64,000 nt of DNA from contig NC_090438.1 of the NCBI RefSeq assembly GCF_031143425.1, positions 776,747,138 through 776,811,137 of the forward strand. The letters are read 5' to 3'. Within the stretch, counting starts at the first letter, position 1. Each line of letters starts with the position of its first letter. The notes under the pieces were generated by a model. It ran no database searches, was not told the DNA's origin, and saw nothing but the letters and a program-made list of their open reading frames with translations. A program made the translations under genes and the position numbers. The DNA is from Pleurodeles waltl (Eukaryota > Chordata > Amphibia > Caudata > Salamandridae). Positions 22,688-33,449 of the stretch are shown piece after piece.

Positions 22688-23758
22688 TTGGCTGACTCTG
22701 TGCTCCATGTTGTCCTTCCTAGGCACCGTCCGCTGGGACTTGCGATGAGAAGGAGGAATCCTCGCGTGTACCGACCGCTGGTGGACCTGTCGACAATGGA
22801 AGAACGCCATATAATACTTCGATACAGACTTGACCGTGCCACTATCCATGAACTGTGTGCCCAGCTGGAGCCAGCCCTGATGTCCCCCATCCGCCAACCC
22901 ACAGGGATTCCCCCTCTGGTGCAGGTTTTGGCAGTCCTCCATTTTTTGGCCAGTGGGTCATTCCAGACCACAGTGGCCATGTCATCTGGAATGTCTCAGC
23001 CTATGTTTTCTAAGATTTTGAGCAGAGTGTTGTCTGCCCTGATGAAACTCATGCGGAGCTACATCATTTTCCCCGAGGAGGGTGACTTGCCTACAGTGAA
23101 GGGTGATTTCTATGCCCTTGGACATATCCCCAACATCATTGGTGCCATTGATGGGACCCATGTGGCTTTGGTAACCCCAAAAGACGATGAGCAGGTGTAC
23201 CGAAACAGAAAAAATTATCATTCGATGAATGTCCAGGTGGTCTGTTTGGCTGACCAGTACATCTCCCATGTAAATGCCAAGTTCCCAGGGTCAGTGCATG
23301 ACGCGTATGTGATGCGAAATAGCAGCATCCCCTATGTGATGGAGCAGCTACAGAGACAACGTGTGTGGCTAATAGGTGACTCTGGTTACCCCAACCTGCC
23401 GTGGCTACTGACCCCAGTGAGGAATCCCCGGACAAGGGCAGAGGAACGCTACAATGAGGCCCATGGGCGTACTAGGAGGGTGATTGAGCGAACCTTTGGC
23501 CTCCTGAAGGCCAGGTTTAGGTGCCTGCATATGACAGGTGGATCCCTAATGTACTCACCAAAGAAGGTGTGCCATATCATCGTGGCGTGCTGTATGCTTC
23601 ACAACCTGGCTTTGCGACGCCAGGTGCCTTTCCTGCAGGAGGATGGTCCAGATGGTGGTGTTGTAGAAGCCGTGGAGCCTGTGGAGAGTGAAGAGGAGGA
23701 AGACTCAGAGGACGACACAGACAATAGGGACAGAGTGATACAACAGTATTTCCAGTAA
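22688..23758 (+). CDS. Harbinger DDE transposase (HARBI1-like), intact frame
   Basis: Cuts and inserts the Harbinger element through a DDE_Tnp_4 nuclease. The open frame has 356 codons without interruption. Numbered from the 22688 ATG, the catalytic residues are Asp155 (GAIDGTHVAL), Asp231 (WLIGDSGYPNLPWL) and Glu267 (VIERTFGLLKARFRCLH). The N-terminal part has the helix-turn-helix-like region usual for HARBI1 (LTP-like MRRRNPRVYRPLVDL and LVQVLAVLHFLASGSFQTTV). The tail is acidic (ESEEEEDSEDDTD). Length is normal for HARBI1 (about 350). A pyrimidine tract and AG at 22710-22722 suggest a spliced leader, which would make the ATG at 22745 the true start. Myb-like genes lie on both sides on the opposite strand. 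Confidence 0.92.
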   Translation: MADSVLHVVLPRHRPLGLAMRRRNPRVYRPLVDLSTMEERHIILRYRLDRATIHELCAQLEPALMSPIRQPTGIPPLVQVLAVLHFLASGSFQTTVAMSSGMSQPMFSKILSRVLSALMKLMRSYIIFPEEGDLPTVKGDFYALGHIPNIIGAIDGTHVALVTPKDDEQVYRNRKNYHSMNVQVVCLADQYISHVNAKFPGSVHDAYVMRNSSIPYVMEQLQRQRVWLIGDSGYPNLPWLLTPVRNPRTRAEERYNEAHGRTRRVIERTFGLLKARFRCLHMTGGSLMYSPKKVCHIIVACCMLHNLALRRQVPFLQEDGPDGGVVEAVEPVESEEEEDSEDDTDNRDRVIQQYFQ

Positions 23759-24265
23759 CACCCAGGTAAGAATCACCCATGCCATTTCCCAATTGCTTCT
23801 AGCCTCCTGCATCTGTACTTTCTGTAGTTCCCACCAGATATTTTTGGGTAATTTTTGATTTTCCCTTCCCTTCTCAGTGCTGTATGACGCAGTGCCTGAC
23901 TTCTGCTTGGTTTGCCCATGAACTACAGCGTATTGACATTGGTATGTTGTCATCACTAATTGACAGAACAGATATTGAACAGTAATATGTAATACATTTG
24001 CTAATAATACAGCATGACTCCAAACTGATTTGTGTGCAATATGTGATTTATTTACAGGGCTAGATATTGGTACATGTGATTATAAGGGTGATGGGTGGGG
24101 GTGGAGTAATGTCCATGGCAGAGTCCAGTTCTCAGTCTCACAGGTGCATTGTCCTTTTGCCTGTGGAAGGATGGAGCAGAGGCAGTTCATGGTTGGACAG
24201 GGTGGCAATGTGGGACAGTGGGAAGAGTTCAGGGGGTATGTCCTGCTGGCGGGGGTCTTGACATC
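23759..24265. other. Convergent 3' regions of transposase and Myb-like gene 1
   Basis: About 500 bp where the plus-strand transposase and minus-strand Myb-like gene 1 run toward each other. A minus-strand AATAAA is present as TTTATT near 24048. The plus strand has only weak variants such as AATACA (about 23992). No other gene. Confidence 0.55.
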
Positions 24266-25773
24266 CTACTCTGTCTTTTTTTGGGATCTCAGGCTCCTCT
24301 TACGGGGTGGTTGTTCTTCAGCAGGAGGTGGGGTTCTGGTGGCCTGCCGTGGTGTTGGGGCCTCCTGTCCACTAGCGCCGCCGGAGGTGGTAGGCTGTTC
24401 CTGGTCCGGGCTAGTGACAGGGGCCCTGTGTGGTGCCACATGGTCCCGCAACGCGTCTTCTATCCTGTTGAGGGCCAGGACGATGGTCCCCATTGCAGTC
24501 CCGATGATTCTCAGCTCCTCCCTGAACCCCATGTAGCGTTCCTCCTGCTGTGCCTGGATCTCCGTGAACCTGGCCAGTACCGTCGCCATCGTCTCTTGGG
24601 AGTGGTGGTATGCCCCCATGATGGTGGTGAGGGCCTCTTGGAGAGTGGGTTCCCTGGGCCTCTCCTCCCCCCCCTGTCGCACAGCAGCCCTCCGAGCTGC
24701 CCGGTTTCCCCCGGCCTCTGTCCCCTGGACGGTGTGCCCGCTACCACTGCCCCCAGGCCCCTGTTGTTGTTGGGGTGTTGGGTTAGCCTGGGTGCCCTGT
24801 AGTGGCAGACACACCGATGATTGAGCTGTCCTAGAGACAGAGGCATGGGCCCGCTGGGTGGGAGCTGTGCTGGTGTCGGCAGAGGGGGTCGGGTCTGGTG
24901 TGGCCTGTGGCTGCCTGAGGGGAACCGACTGCCCAGAGGTCCCCGATGGTCCGGGCTGGTCATCAGGTTCACTGTCGACAGAGCTGCTATCCTCAGTGTG
25001 GGCCTGTTCCGGTGGTGGGATGGACACTTCTGGACCCTCCTGGCTGGTGTGTTGTCGTTCGGGTCCTGCATGGGGTAAGAGAGTTTGGTTATTGTTTCTG
25101 TGTGTGCAATAGCGTGCGTGTTATGGGTGCCCTTGTCCCCCAGTGCAGGCATTCCCTGGAGGGAGGTGTTGTGAGGGTAGTTAGTGGGGGGGAGGGGTTA
25201 GTGCAGTGGTCATGCTTAGGTGATGGGTACCCATGATTTGTGTTGGCATGCAGGAGTTGGTGCTGGGATGGGTGGGTTGTGCTGGTGAGACATTGTCAGG
25301 GAGGATGTGTGCTGGGGGGTTGGGGGTGAGGGTGGGGGTGTGGGTTGGCATGCTGGTGGGGTGGGGGGGATATAGTAGTTGAGATGGGACTTACCAGAGT
25401 CCATTCCTCCGGCTACTCCAGCGAGGCCCTGAGGATGCAGGATGGTCAAGACCTCTTGCTCCCACGATGTAAATTCGGGAGGGGTGGGTGGGGGTCCGCC
25501 GCCAGTCTTCTGGACCGCGATGTTGTGCCTGGAGACCATCGATCGGACCTTCCCCCGTAGGTCGTTCCATCTTTTGCGGATGTCCTCCCTATTCCTGGGA
25601 TGCTGTCCCACCGCGTTGACCCTGTCCACGATCCGCTGCCATAGCTCCGCCTTCCTGGCTATACTGGTGTGCTGCACCTGCGAGCCGAAGAGCTGGGGTT
25701 CCACTCTTAGGATTTCCTCCACCATGACCCGGAGTTCTTGGTCCGAAAAGCGTGGGTGCCTTTGGGGTGCCAT
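24266..25773 (-). CDS. Harbinger Myb/SANT-like protein 1 (two exons)
   Basis: Second candidate DNA-binding accessory protein. Exon 1, 25773-25395, starts MAPQRHPRFSDQELRVMVEE and carries a complete trihelical Myb/SANT-like domain: helix 1 around DQELRVMVEEIL, helix 2 KAELWQRIVDRVNAV, helix 3 REDIRKRWNDLRGKVRSMV. The donor CTCTG/GTAAGT (from 25394) is consensus. Exon 2, 25065-24266, follows acceptor CCCATGCAG; the split codon is G/GA and the frame continues GPERQHTSQEGPEV. It holds an acidic Ser/Pro/Gln-rich linker, a helical segment (LQEALTTIMGAYHHSQE; FREELRIIGTAMGTIVLALN) and a basic tail PRKRSLRSQKK that could be a nuclear signal. About 392 residues, resembling NAIF1-type Myb/SANT proteins in layout. 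The reading frame is intact once spliced. Confidence 0.82.
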
Positions 25774-26364
25774 GGGGTGGTGTGGGTGAGGTGTGGGGTG
25801 GTGTATGTGATGAGGAGTATGTTGGTGAGTGGTGCTTTGTGCTACTATGTGGTGTGTGTGATGGTGTAGTGTGCCTCAGTGTGTCTTGCTATGGATTGTC
25901 TGCTGTGTCTCTCTCTCCTTCTCTCAGTAATTATGGTCGCAGGGGTTTGTGGGTGATGTGGGTGTGTGTTTTATAGTTGGTTGATTGTGTGGGAGTGGTG
26001 TGTGTATGTGTATCAGGTGTGTGTATTTCAAATTGTCCAATGTGGCTGTGTTTTGGTGATGTGTGTGTATTCTGACCGCGGCGGTGTGTAGCGCCAATGG
26101 AATACCGCGTTTGAATGACCGCCGTGTGGATTCGTGGGTCGTAATGGCATGGGCGTATTTCTGTTGGCGTGACGGTGGAGGTTTGGTCATCTCCAGTTTA
26201 TCGCTGCCCGCCGATGTGGCGGGCTGCAGTGGAGGACGGATTTTTGGAGGTTTGGCCGTTGTGGGTCAGAATGACCGTGGCGGTTGACCGCGGCCGCGGC
26301 GGTGTTATGGCGGTCTTATGACCGGCGGTAAGGGCATTTTACCGCCGAGGTCAGAATCACCCCC
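25774..26364. repeat. Harbinger right flank, subterminal motifs and terminal inverted repeat
   Basis: 25774-26060 is TG-rich (many GTGTG runs) and lies just upstream of Myb-like gene 1, so it probably contains its promoter; no TATA box was identified. 26060-26364 is rich in GACCGC, GCGGCGGTG and GGCGGT motifs and ends in the inverted terminus. Confidence 0.75.
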
Positions 26365-26367
26365 TAT

Positions 26368-28293
26368 GTTAGCTGCCAGGGACCAGTTAATCAATTTCGA
26401 GAGTCAGATGACCACTAGTGTGGTATGTGGTTTCATGTCATGCAGACAAATTGAGTCTGTTCCGACATACCTGGTATGTTTTAGTAAACATAAAACTCAC
26501 ATACTCATCTTTTGTTCTCTGAGAAGACCTTCGCATAAATTGGTAATACAATTGATCAAAGAGCAGAGTATATGGCTCTGCTAGAGATGGGGATTCACCA
26601 AAAGTGAGCCTCCTTTTAAAATGCAGAATTCCTGGTCTCATGATCTGCAAATGCAACTGGCGCAGAAGATCAAAAGTCACAAGAAAGAGATATTAATTAC
26701 GTGCACCCAGCTTAGTGAGACTTCCTCGAGGCCCACCAGGTAACACACCCTGGGCTGCTCCTTAAGTGGGGTACACCTGGGTCAGTGTGTAACCCAAAGC
26801 AAACAAATAGCAACAAACTGTTTTAGGAGCTGTCTTTGCCCTGTCCTTGCACAACTTATTCCTCTCCTCCTTTCCAAGCAGGCTACTGTGGCCAGGGTGT
26901 TATGAGTGTCTGTGGCATTGTTAACAAGCATTTGCAATGCAACGGGTCTCGCATTAACTCGAGTTAGAGCTATTAGCATTGTAAATACCTAACCGGACTT
27001 TTCTTGCCACATATATTGAAAGAAAAAAACGAGCACGATCGTGCTATGTAAAACCCAGCGCGATCGTGCTGAAACTTAAAACTAAAAAATTGAGCACGAT
27101 CGCGATGTGTAAAATCCAGAGTGATCGCACTGCGTGGAAAATAAAAAGATAAAGTAGTGTAGAAACCAGGATGAAAACATGGAGCCTCGTATGTTTTCAG
27201 TAGATGGCCGGGGCACTCAAGGAGGGCTAAAAACACCAGAAAAGGCATGAGGTATGCATGCCTTTCAGTAATGAAATCAAGCGGATTTTAAAAGGCAAGC
27301 CCACAAACCAATGAAAGTGACAGGAGTGACATCGGCGTGGTTAAAAGAGAGATTACAACAGAGACAGAGCGCTTGTGCGCTCGACCCTAAAAGGACAGAG
27401 ACTGGCTCTTTGCATTCATCCCTTTCCCCCGGTTGGAACACGTTTAAGCAGGTCAGCCTGTAACCCAAAAGAAGCAACACTTCAACTAAGAGATAGGACT
27501 ATGACACAGGGACAGTTCTTTCCTGGGACAAAGAGACAACCAAAGCATCCATTCCACATATCCCACAACCATCTTAGGACGATGAACTGCTAAATCGGAA
27601 ACAACCTCTGATTGGCTGCGGTCTGGCTGGAATGAATATAAGTCCACAGAGAGCGTTTTATGATGTTAGCAATTACCATGCATTCTTAGGCCGGGATTCT
27701 GAGAAACGTGACATCTTACAGGATCCTCAGTTCCCATGGGAGACACACACAACCTAAAAGATGCATTTGAATTTGGCTTGCTCCCACCAGGTTTTCAAGC
27801 GCTGCACAATACCTACTGGGTGGCTGAACGGCGAGGTGTATACTGCAGCTAATGCTGATCTTAAGTTGGCCTTCTCCACCACCTTTGTAATTTGCCAAAC
27901 CTCTGCAGGGTCTGAGACCTGAGTAGGAGGTAAGTATTACACCTGCAGAACTATTTCCGCATCCCGAGACCAAACATATGTTTCTAGAATACAATCACAA
28001 ACTACACAGCATACATTGCCAGAACCATGGAGAGAAACCAAACTGCTCTTGCAATTGTAACCCTAGCTCATTACTACTAAACGCAACAGTGAATAAAAAA
28101 CGTGGAGGATCATTTAAACACTGATGGGTGGCATGGCACACTACTTGGTGAGTGGAGGCCTTGGCCTCCGCTCCCCTGGTGCAGAACTGCCTGCAGTATT
28201 GAGAGATCCCAGTCTACAAGGAAAGAATATATCTGCCTTATATGTATTTGGCAGCAGAAGAGAATAGTTCAGCACAGGTCTGAATGCCAAGCG
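26368..28293. other. KDM1B intron, no gene recognised
   Basis: Non-coding. It includes a small two-unit repeat with CGATCG palindromes (27030-27149) and, at 27608-27650, GATTGG (inverted CCAAT) followed by GAATATAAGTCC, a CCAAT plus TATA-like spacing that could mark an old promoter or LTR. I cannot identify element ends here. Confidence 0.45.
27030..27149. repeat. Two 60-bp units carrying CGATCG palindromes
   Basis: GAGCACGATCGTGCTATGTA at about 27030 and GAGCACGATCGCGATGTGTA at about 27090 start two homologous 60-bp units. Each holds two copies of a gCacGATCGtgC-type palindrome, the last decayed to GTGATCGCAC. Confidence 0.75.
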
Positions 28294-28298
28294 GGCAC

Positions 28299-30459
28299 TG
28301 TTAGAAATGAGAGTCTCTAGTTGGCAGTGACTTGCGCCCTTGTCCAATTAGAGATCATTAATTCTAGTAAGGAAAAGGGAGTTCCACATCTAAAATAACC
28401 CGTTCTCATCCCCTCGGTAGCTTGGCATGAGCAGAAAGGCTTTTCTCAAGATCTGAAGATGCGGTGTCACCAGTGTTGGCAGGCTTTGGTTCCGGAGGTC
28501 GGTGCAGAAGACATCAGGCCCTTGAAGTCACACGGGTTGCAGATCGAACTCAGTGAGGGTGAAATCAGGAGCACTGGCATCAGTTGCAGTCGGGGCTGCA
28601 GTGCGAAGCAGGACGATGTGAGGTGCGATGCCCATAGGTCACAGTGCTGGTGTCCGGCGTCATCGGTGAGACCAGGGTGGCGGTGTGAAGTGGGGCGATG
28701 CAACATGCGGTGTCTACATGTCATGGTGCAGGCAGCAGTGGCGTCACTGCTGAAGCATTGTTGGCTGACCCAAGGTTGCAATGCGCTGCTGTGTGCGTTG
28801 CCCATAGGTCGCGGTGCAAGCAGCGGTGTCGGATGACGAGGCTGGAGTCGAAGTCGTTGACATCTGTGTACCAGGGTTGTGGTGTGCGACAGGGCGATGC
28901 TTTGTGTACCTCACAAACAGTGTCCACAGGCCACAGTGCAAGCAATGGCATCAGTGATACCAGAGCTGTGGTGTAAAGTGAGGCGATGCGACGTGCGGTG
29001 CCCACAGGTCATCGTGCACACAGCGGCTCGGTGACGGCATCAGGCATCATCGTTGGTGAGACCAGGGTTGCATTGTGAAGAGGGCGATGTATTGTGTGAT
29101 GCGACAGGTCACGGTGCAGGCAGCAGCTTTGTTTGCGGCGTCATAGTTGTTTTTCTTCTGTTGCAGCACAAACCACACAGTTCCGAGTGCTGCTGGCAGA
29201 TGAACTTGAAGTCTTTGATGTTCCCGAGAGACTTCCAACAGGAGGCAAGCTCTACTTCAAGCCCTTGGAGAAACTCAGGAAATAAGTTGCAGAAAGTTCA
29301 TTCCATTCCTTTCACTGCCCAAGACAGAAGGAGCATTCAGATGGCCAGCACGGCAAAGCATGCAGCAAAGTGGAAGTCCCTCTTGGCAGCTTCTCCAGCT
29401 CTTCTTCTTTGCGGGTTCCTTAGTCCAAAAGTGTTCTAAAGTTCTGGGGTTCAGGGCCCCACTACTTATACTTGTTCTGACCTTTAATGTAGGCAAACTT
29501 CAAAGGACGTCCTCCCTCCTCACAAGATCCAGTTCAATCCTGCTCTGTCCCAGGTGCTCTCCAGGAGGGGGAGACTTCTTTGTGCAGGACAGGTCCAGCC
29601 CTATTCAGGTGCCAGTGTCAGCTCCTCCCACCACTTTAGCCCGAGAAGAAGACCCATCAGGATGAGCAAGGGACACTTAAGCTCCTTTTGATGACTGTCT
29701 TGAGTGTATGCAGGAGGCCCTGGCTGTCAGCTACACAGACGTGGATTCCACAGGCAGGCACAGAATGGTTAAGCGAGAAAATGCCCACTTTCTGAAAGTG
29801 GCCTTTTCAAACCCACAATCTAAAAAACATCTTTGCTAAAAGATGTATTTTTAAATTGTGAGTTTAGAGATGTTAGAAGGTGTTTCAAGGCAGACCCTAT
29901 TTTACCCTATGGAAGAGATAGCCTTTCAATAGTGAAAAACTAAATGCCCAGTATTTCACTATCAGGACATGTGAAAACACCACATGTCTTACTTTCTAAA
30001 TACACTGCACTTTTCCCATGGGGCTGTCTGGGCCTACCTTAGAGGTGCAATAAAAGGGAAGAGTTAGGCATGGCAAGTAAGTGCACTTGCCAGGTCGATA
30101 TGGCAGTTTAAAACTGCGAGCACAGACACTGGAGAGGCAGGTGGTCTGAGACACCTTTGGAAGGCTACTAAATGTGGGTGGCACAACCAGTGCTGTAGGA
30201 CCACTAGTAGCATTGGATTTACAGGTCCTGGGCACACATGGTGCACTATACTAGGGACTTACTAGTAAATTAAATATGCCAATCGTGGATAACCAATCAT
30301 AATTTACACAGGGAGCACCTGCATTTTAGCACTGATCTGGACTGGTAAAGTGCACAGAGACAAGAAACCAGCAAACATCAAAGTCCAGCATATCATAAAA
30401 ACAGAAGGTCAGAAAGCAAAAAGACAGGAGAAACTCCCCAAAAGATGCCAGGTCTAACG
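28299..30459 (-). repeat. 3' LTR of the minus-strand Gypsy element
   Basis: 2161 bp, TG...CA-type ends (the 5' end here reads CG by mutation: CGTTAGACCTGGC). It is preceded on the minus strand by a G-rich polypurine tract (TGTAGGGGGATA). Homologous in order to the solo LTR at 39505-42903 and to both LTRs of the element at 46905-54410. Confidence 0.9.
28640..29130. repeat. Degenerate tandem repeat inside the LTR
   Basis: About four decayed units of roughly 90-200 bp spacing. Each contains ACCAGGGTTG-like, GGGCGATGC, CCCACAGGTCACGGTGC and GCAAGCAGCGG-like blocks (28667, 28868, 28957 and 29058 begin recognisable copies). Confidence 0.6.
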
Positions 30460-30489
30460 CATATCCCCCTACAGCTGAGAATAGGGAGA

Positions 30490-31911
30490 ACTACCCAACC
30501 TCCTGGAAGTTCACCTCACTAAGGCGGAAGAATCTGGACAGATCATCAGCGTTGGCGTGTTCTGTGCCAGGAAGGTGTTCCACCATAAAGTCCATCTCCT
30601 GTAGGGAAATGGACCGCTTCAACAGTGCTGGGTTCCCGCCCCTCATCTGCATTAACCATCTAAGGGGCCCGTGTCTGTCTGAACCCTTAAGTTAGTCCCA
30701 AACAAATAGGATCTTAGCTTCTTCATCGCCCAGACACAGCAAACGCCTCTCTTTCAATTGCGCTCCACCTCTGTTCCCTGGGGAGTAGTCTCCTGCTAAA
30801 GAAGGCTACAGTCGTGTCAAGGCCCTCATCCTTTATCTGTGCTAGAACTCACCCCACACAATACTCTGAAGCATCTGTCTGCACAACAAATTCCTCAGAG
30901 ACCAGGTGCTGTGCACATGGCTGCATTCAGGGCATCAAAAGCAGTCTGACAAGCCTCAGCCCAGATTACTTTTATGAGAGCCGTGGAAGTCAGCTCTGTC
31001 AAAAGGGCAACAATGGTGCCATAACCCTTGACCAATCTCCTGTAGTAACTGGTGAGACTAAAAAAGTCGAACACCTCAGTCTGGGTAGTGGGAGGTTCCC
31101 AAGTCATAAAGGTATCAATCTTGGGGCAAAGTGGCGCCACCTGGCCACTCCGCACCTGGTGGCCCAAGTATACCACCGACCCCTGCCGTATCTGGCACTA
31201 ACTGGCCTTAATAGTGAGGATTGCCTCCTGCAGGGCCTTCAACACTTCTCAGAGTTGATGCAAGTGATCCTCCCAGATGGAGCTGAACACAGCAATGTCT
31301 TCCAGGTAGGCAGTGCTGAAATCCTCCAGCCCATCCAAAACCCAGTTGATCAACCTCTGAAAGGTGGCAGGAGCATTCTTCAACCCAAAGGGCATGCCTT
31401 GGAACTGGTAGTGCCCCTCCAGAGCTTTGAGAACGCTGACCTCTCTTTGTCCCCATCAGTTAAAGCAATCTGCCAGTAGCCAGACGTTAAATCAAACGTG
31501 CTGTGGAACTTGCAGCTCCTAACCGATACATGAGGTCATGCTGGGGATGGGTTAGGAGTCAGTCTTAATGACGGCATTGAGCACACAGTAATTTACAAAG
31601 AACCATAGCTCGGGTGTGGCACTGGGCGCATCAGCCTTAGATACCAAAAACACTGGGATGGATTAAGGACTGCTGGAGGTCTCAACCAACCCTAAAGCTA
31701 ACATCTTGGATACCTCATCCTTGATGCTGGCCTTCACTATGTCAGCTAGCCTGTAAACTTTGGGTTTTACAGGTAGACTGTCCCAAGTGTATAGATGGGT
31801 GACACCTAGAGTGATTGAGAATAGAGTTGAAAACTGTCCCAGTAACTGGCAACAGTTACTCTGCTGTTCTAGAGTCAGAAAGGGGAGATGATCACACCTT
31901 CTACTGACCAA
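30490..31911 (-). pseudogene. Gypsy reverse transcriptase-RNase H, decayed
   Basis: Copies the element RNA. From 31911 it shows VYRLADIVKASIKDEVSKML then LALGLVETSSSP, the Gypsy RT entry region. The RT active-site box at 31308-31297 reads YLED instead of YLDD, within AYLEDIAVFSSIWEDHLHQL. RNase H remnants follow (GPLRWLMQMRGG; EHANADDLSRFFR near 30550). Frames change repeatedly and stops are frequent, so the protein is dead. The open plus-strand frame at 30814-31479 is the antisense of this gene. Confidence 0.85.
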
Positions 31912-32329
31912 TCCTGCTCTCTGGCAGACAGGAAGTCGGGGAGGGGTTCACTATCCTCTTCCGCCCCCACCCCTCTCATCTGTAGCCAGAAGCATGGTTA
32001 ACTCAGACCTCTCAAAGTGGGGTTTGAGGCGGTTCACATGTAGGACCCTCAAGGGGTTCCTAGGAGTCTGCAAGTCCTACATGTAGGTGACATCACTCTT
32101 GCGTTCCTTTACTTCAAATGGCCATGTCCACTTGTCATGTAGAGTGCAGGACTCAAAGGGGCCATGACCCACACTTTCAGGTCAGGCTGAAATTCAACAA
32201 GAGTGGTATCCTGGTCGTACCAGAGTTTCATGTCCTCTTGGCTTGCCTCAAGGTTTGCCTGAGTGAGTTTCTTGTAGCAGGCAGTCTGGTTTCTGAAGGC
32301 CAGCATGTAACTAAATACATCCTGTGTTA

Positions 32330-33110
32330 ACTTCCTAGGACCTTGCTCCCAGGAAACTGAGAGGTCCTCTCACAGTGTGCCCATATAACAGCTCAAAGGG
32401 GCTAAAACCAACCCCTTTCTGTGGTACTTCCCTGTAGGCAAAGAGAAGGCATAGTAGGAGGATGTCCCACTTACACCTCATGTAGTCTGACAGACCACCA
32501 ATCATGCCTTTCATGGTTCGGTTGAATCTCTCAACCAACTCATTACTTTGGGGGTGGTAAGGAGTGGTGAACCTGTAGCTTACACCACTCTCCTTCCACA
32601 TGGCCTTTAAGTACGTGGAAATAAAGTTGGTACCCCGGTCAGATACCACCTCCTTGGGGAAACCCACCCAGGTAAAGATTCCCATCAGTGCCCCACACTC
32701 CTTCCACATGGCTTAAATGTACATGGGCATAAAGTTGGTAACCCGGCCAGAATCCACCTCCTTGGGAAAACCCACTCGGGTAAAGCTCCCCATCAGTGCC
32801 CAGGCCACGACGGACGCTGTCACTGTCCTCAGAAGGATAGCCTACGGGTGCTGGGTGGCATGGTTCACACTAAGACCAGGATGAACCTGTTGCCCAGGGC
32901 TGTTTTGGGGTCCAGAGGCTCTACTAGGCCAATGCCCATCTGCTCTAAAGGGGTGCTCATGGCAGGGAAAGCTTTACATCTCCCCCCACTCTTGCCAGTC
33001 AATTGGCAAGTCTGCCAGGACCTAAACGTTTACTCATTTGAGACAGTAAATTTAGGTGACAAGCCTGTCAAAGGTCTTGCCTGCATCAAATGACCTGCCA
33101 GAGGCACATC
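32330..33110 (-). pseudogene. Gypsy integrase, decayed, with a 108-bp tandem duplication
   Basis: Inserts the cDNA into the genome. The frame at 32709-32335 shows VGFPKEVVSDRGTNFIS (catalytic Asp), FTTPYHPQSNELVERFNRTM (catalytic Glu retained) and LLCLLFAYREVPQKGVGFSP. Upstream (32810-33090) lie decayed parts with VDxxIG-like and His/Cys finger remnants. The block containing FPKEVVSDRG is present twice (copies start 32593 and 32701). The gene lies before RT in element orientation. Confidence 0.83.
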
Positions 33111-33449
33111 ATGAGCCAAACCCAGAAGGAAGACTCTGAAGAGCTGGGGTATAACCCAGAACACTGGCTATACTAGGCTCAGCAACCTTAGGCTTGCTAC
33201 TCAGGAGACCATTTTCCCAATAGATCTAGTGAGACTTGGGCTCAGCATCCGCTGCCTGTTCTTTGTTCTGTTACGTAAGACCCACGAGAGTAGGGCACAC
33301 CTTCTGCTCCATATAGAACTGCTCCCAGGTGGGATTCCCTTCTTGTTGCCAATGGTTCAGCTCAGGAAAGTCTCCCTGTTTGGCCACTTGTTCCCCTGTA
33401 GGTTCCATGGTGTCCCCATCGAGTTCAGCCTCCTCAAGGACAGTGGAAA

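Larger units (their letters stand above)
16638..26364. mobile_element. PIF/Harbinger DNA transposon, 9.7 kb, apparently complete
   Basis: The left end GGGGGTGATTCTAACCCTGG (16638) and right end, read inward on the minus strand, GGGGGTGATTCTGACCTCGG (from 26364) form inverted termini flanked by a 3-bp TAT on each side (16635-16637; 26365-26367). 3-bp TSDs are typical of PIF/Harbinger. Inside are a HARBI1-like transposase (+), two Myb/SANT-like genes (-), subterminal DNA rich in GCGGT/ACCGC motifs, and three minisatellite blocks. I recall Harbinger expansion being reported in a newt genome. Unlike its neighbours, its transposase frame is uninterrupted, which suggests recent activity. Confidence 0.93.

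Noticed and set aside
27600..27660. CCAAT plus TATA-like motif as a host promoter
   Set aside because: No downstream gene or element boundary supports it; kept only as a remark.
30814..31479. 221-codon plus-strand frame
   Set aside because: It is the antisense of decayed Gypsy RT/RNase H, whose conserved blocks read on the minus strand.
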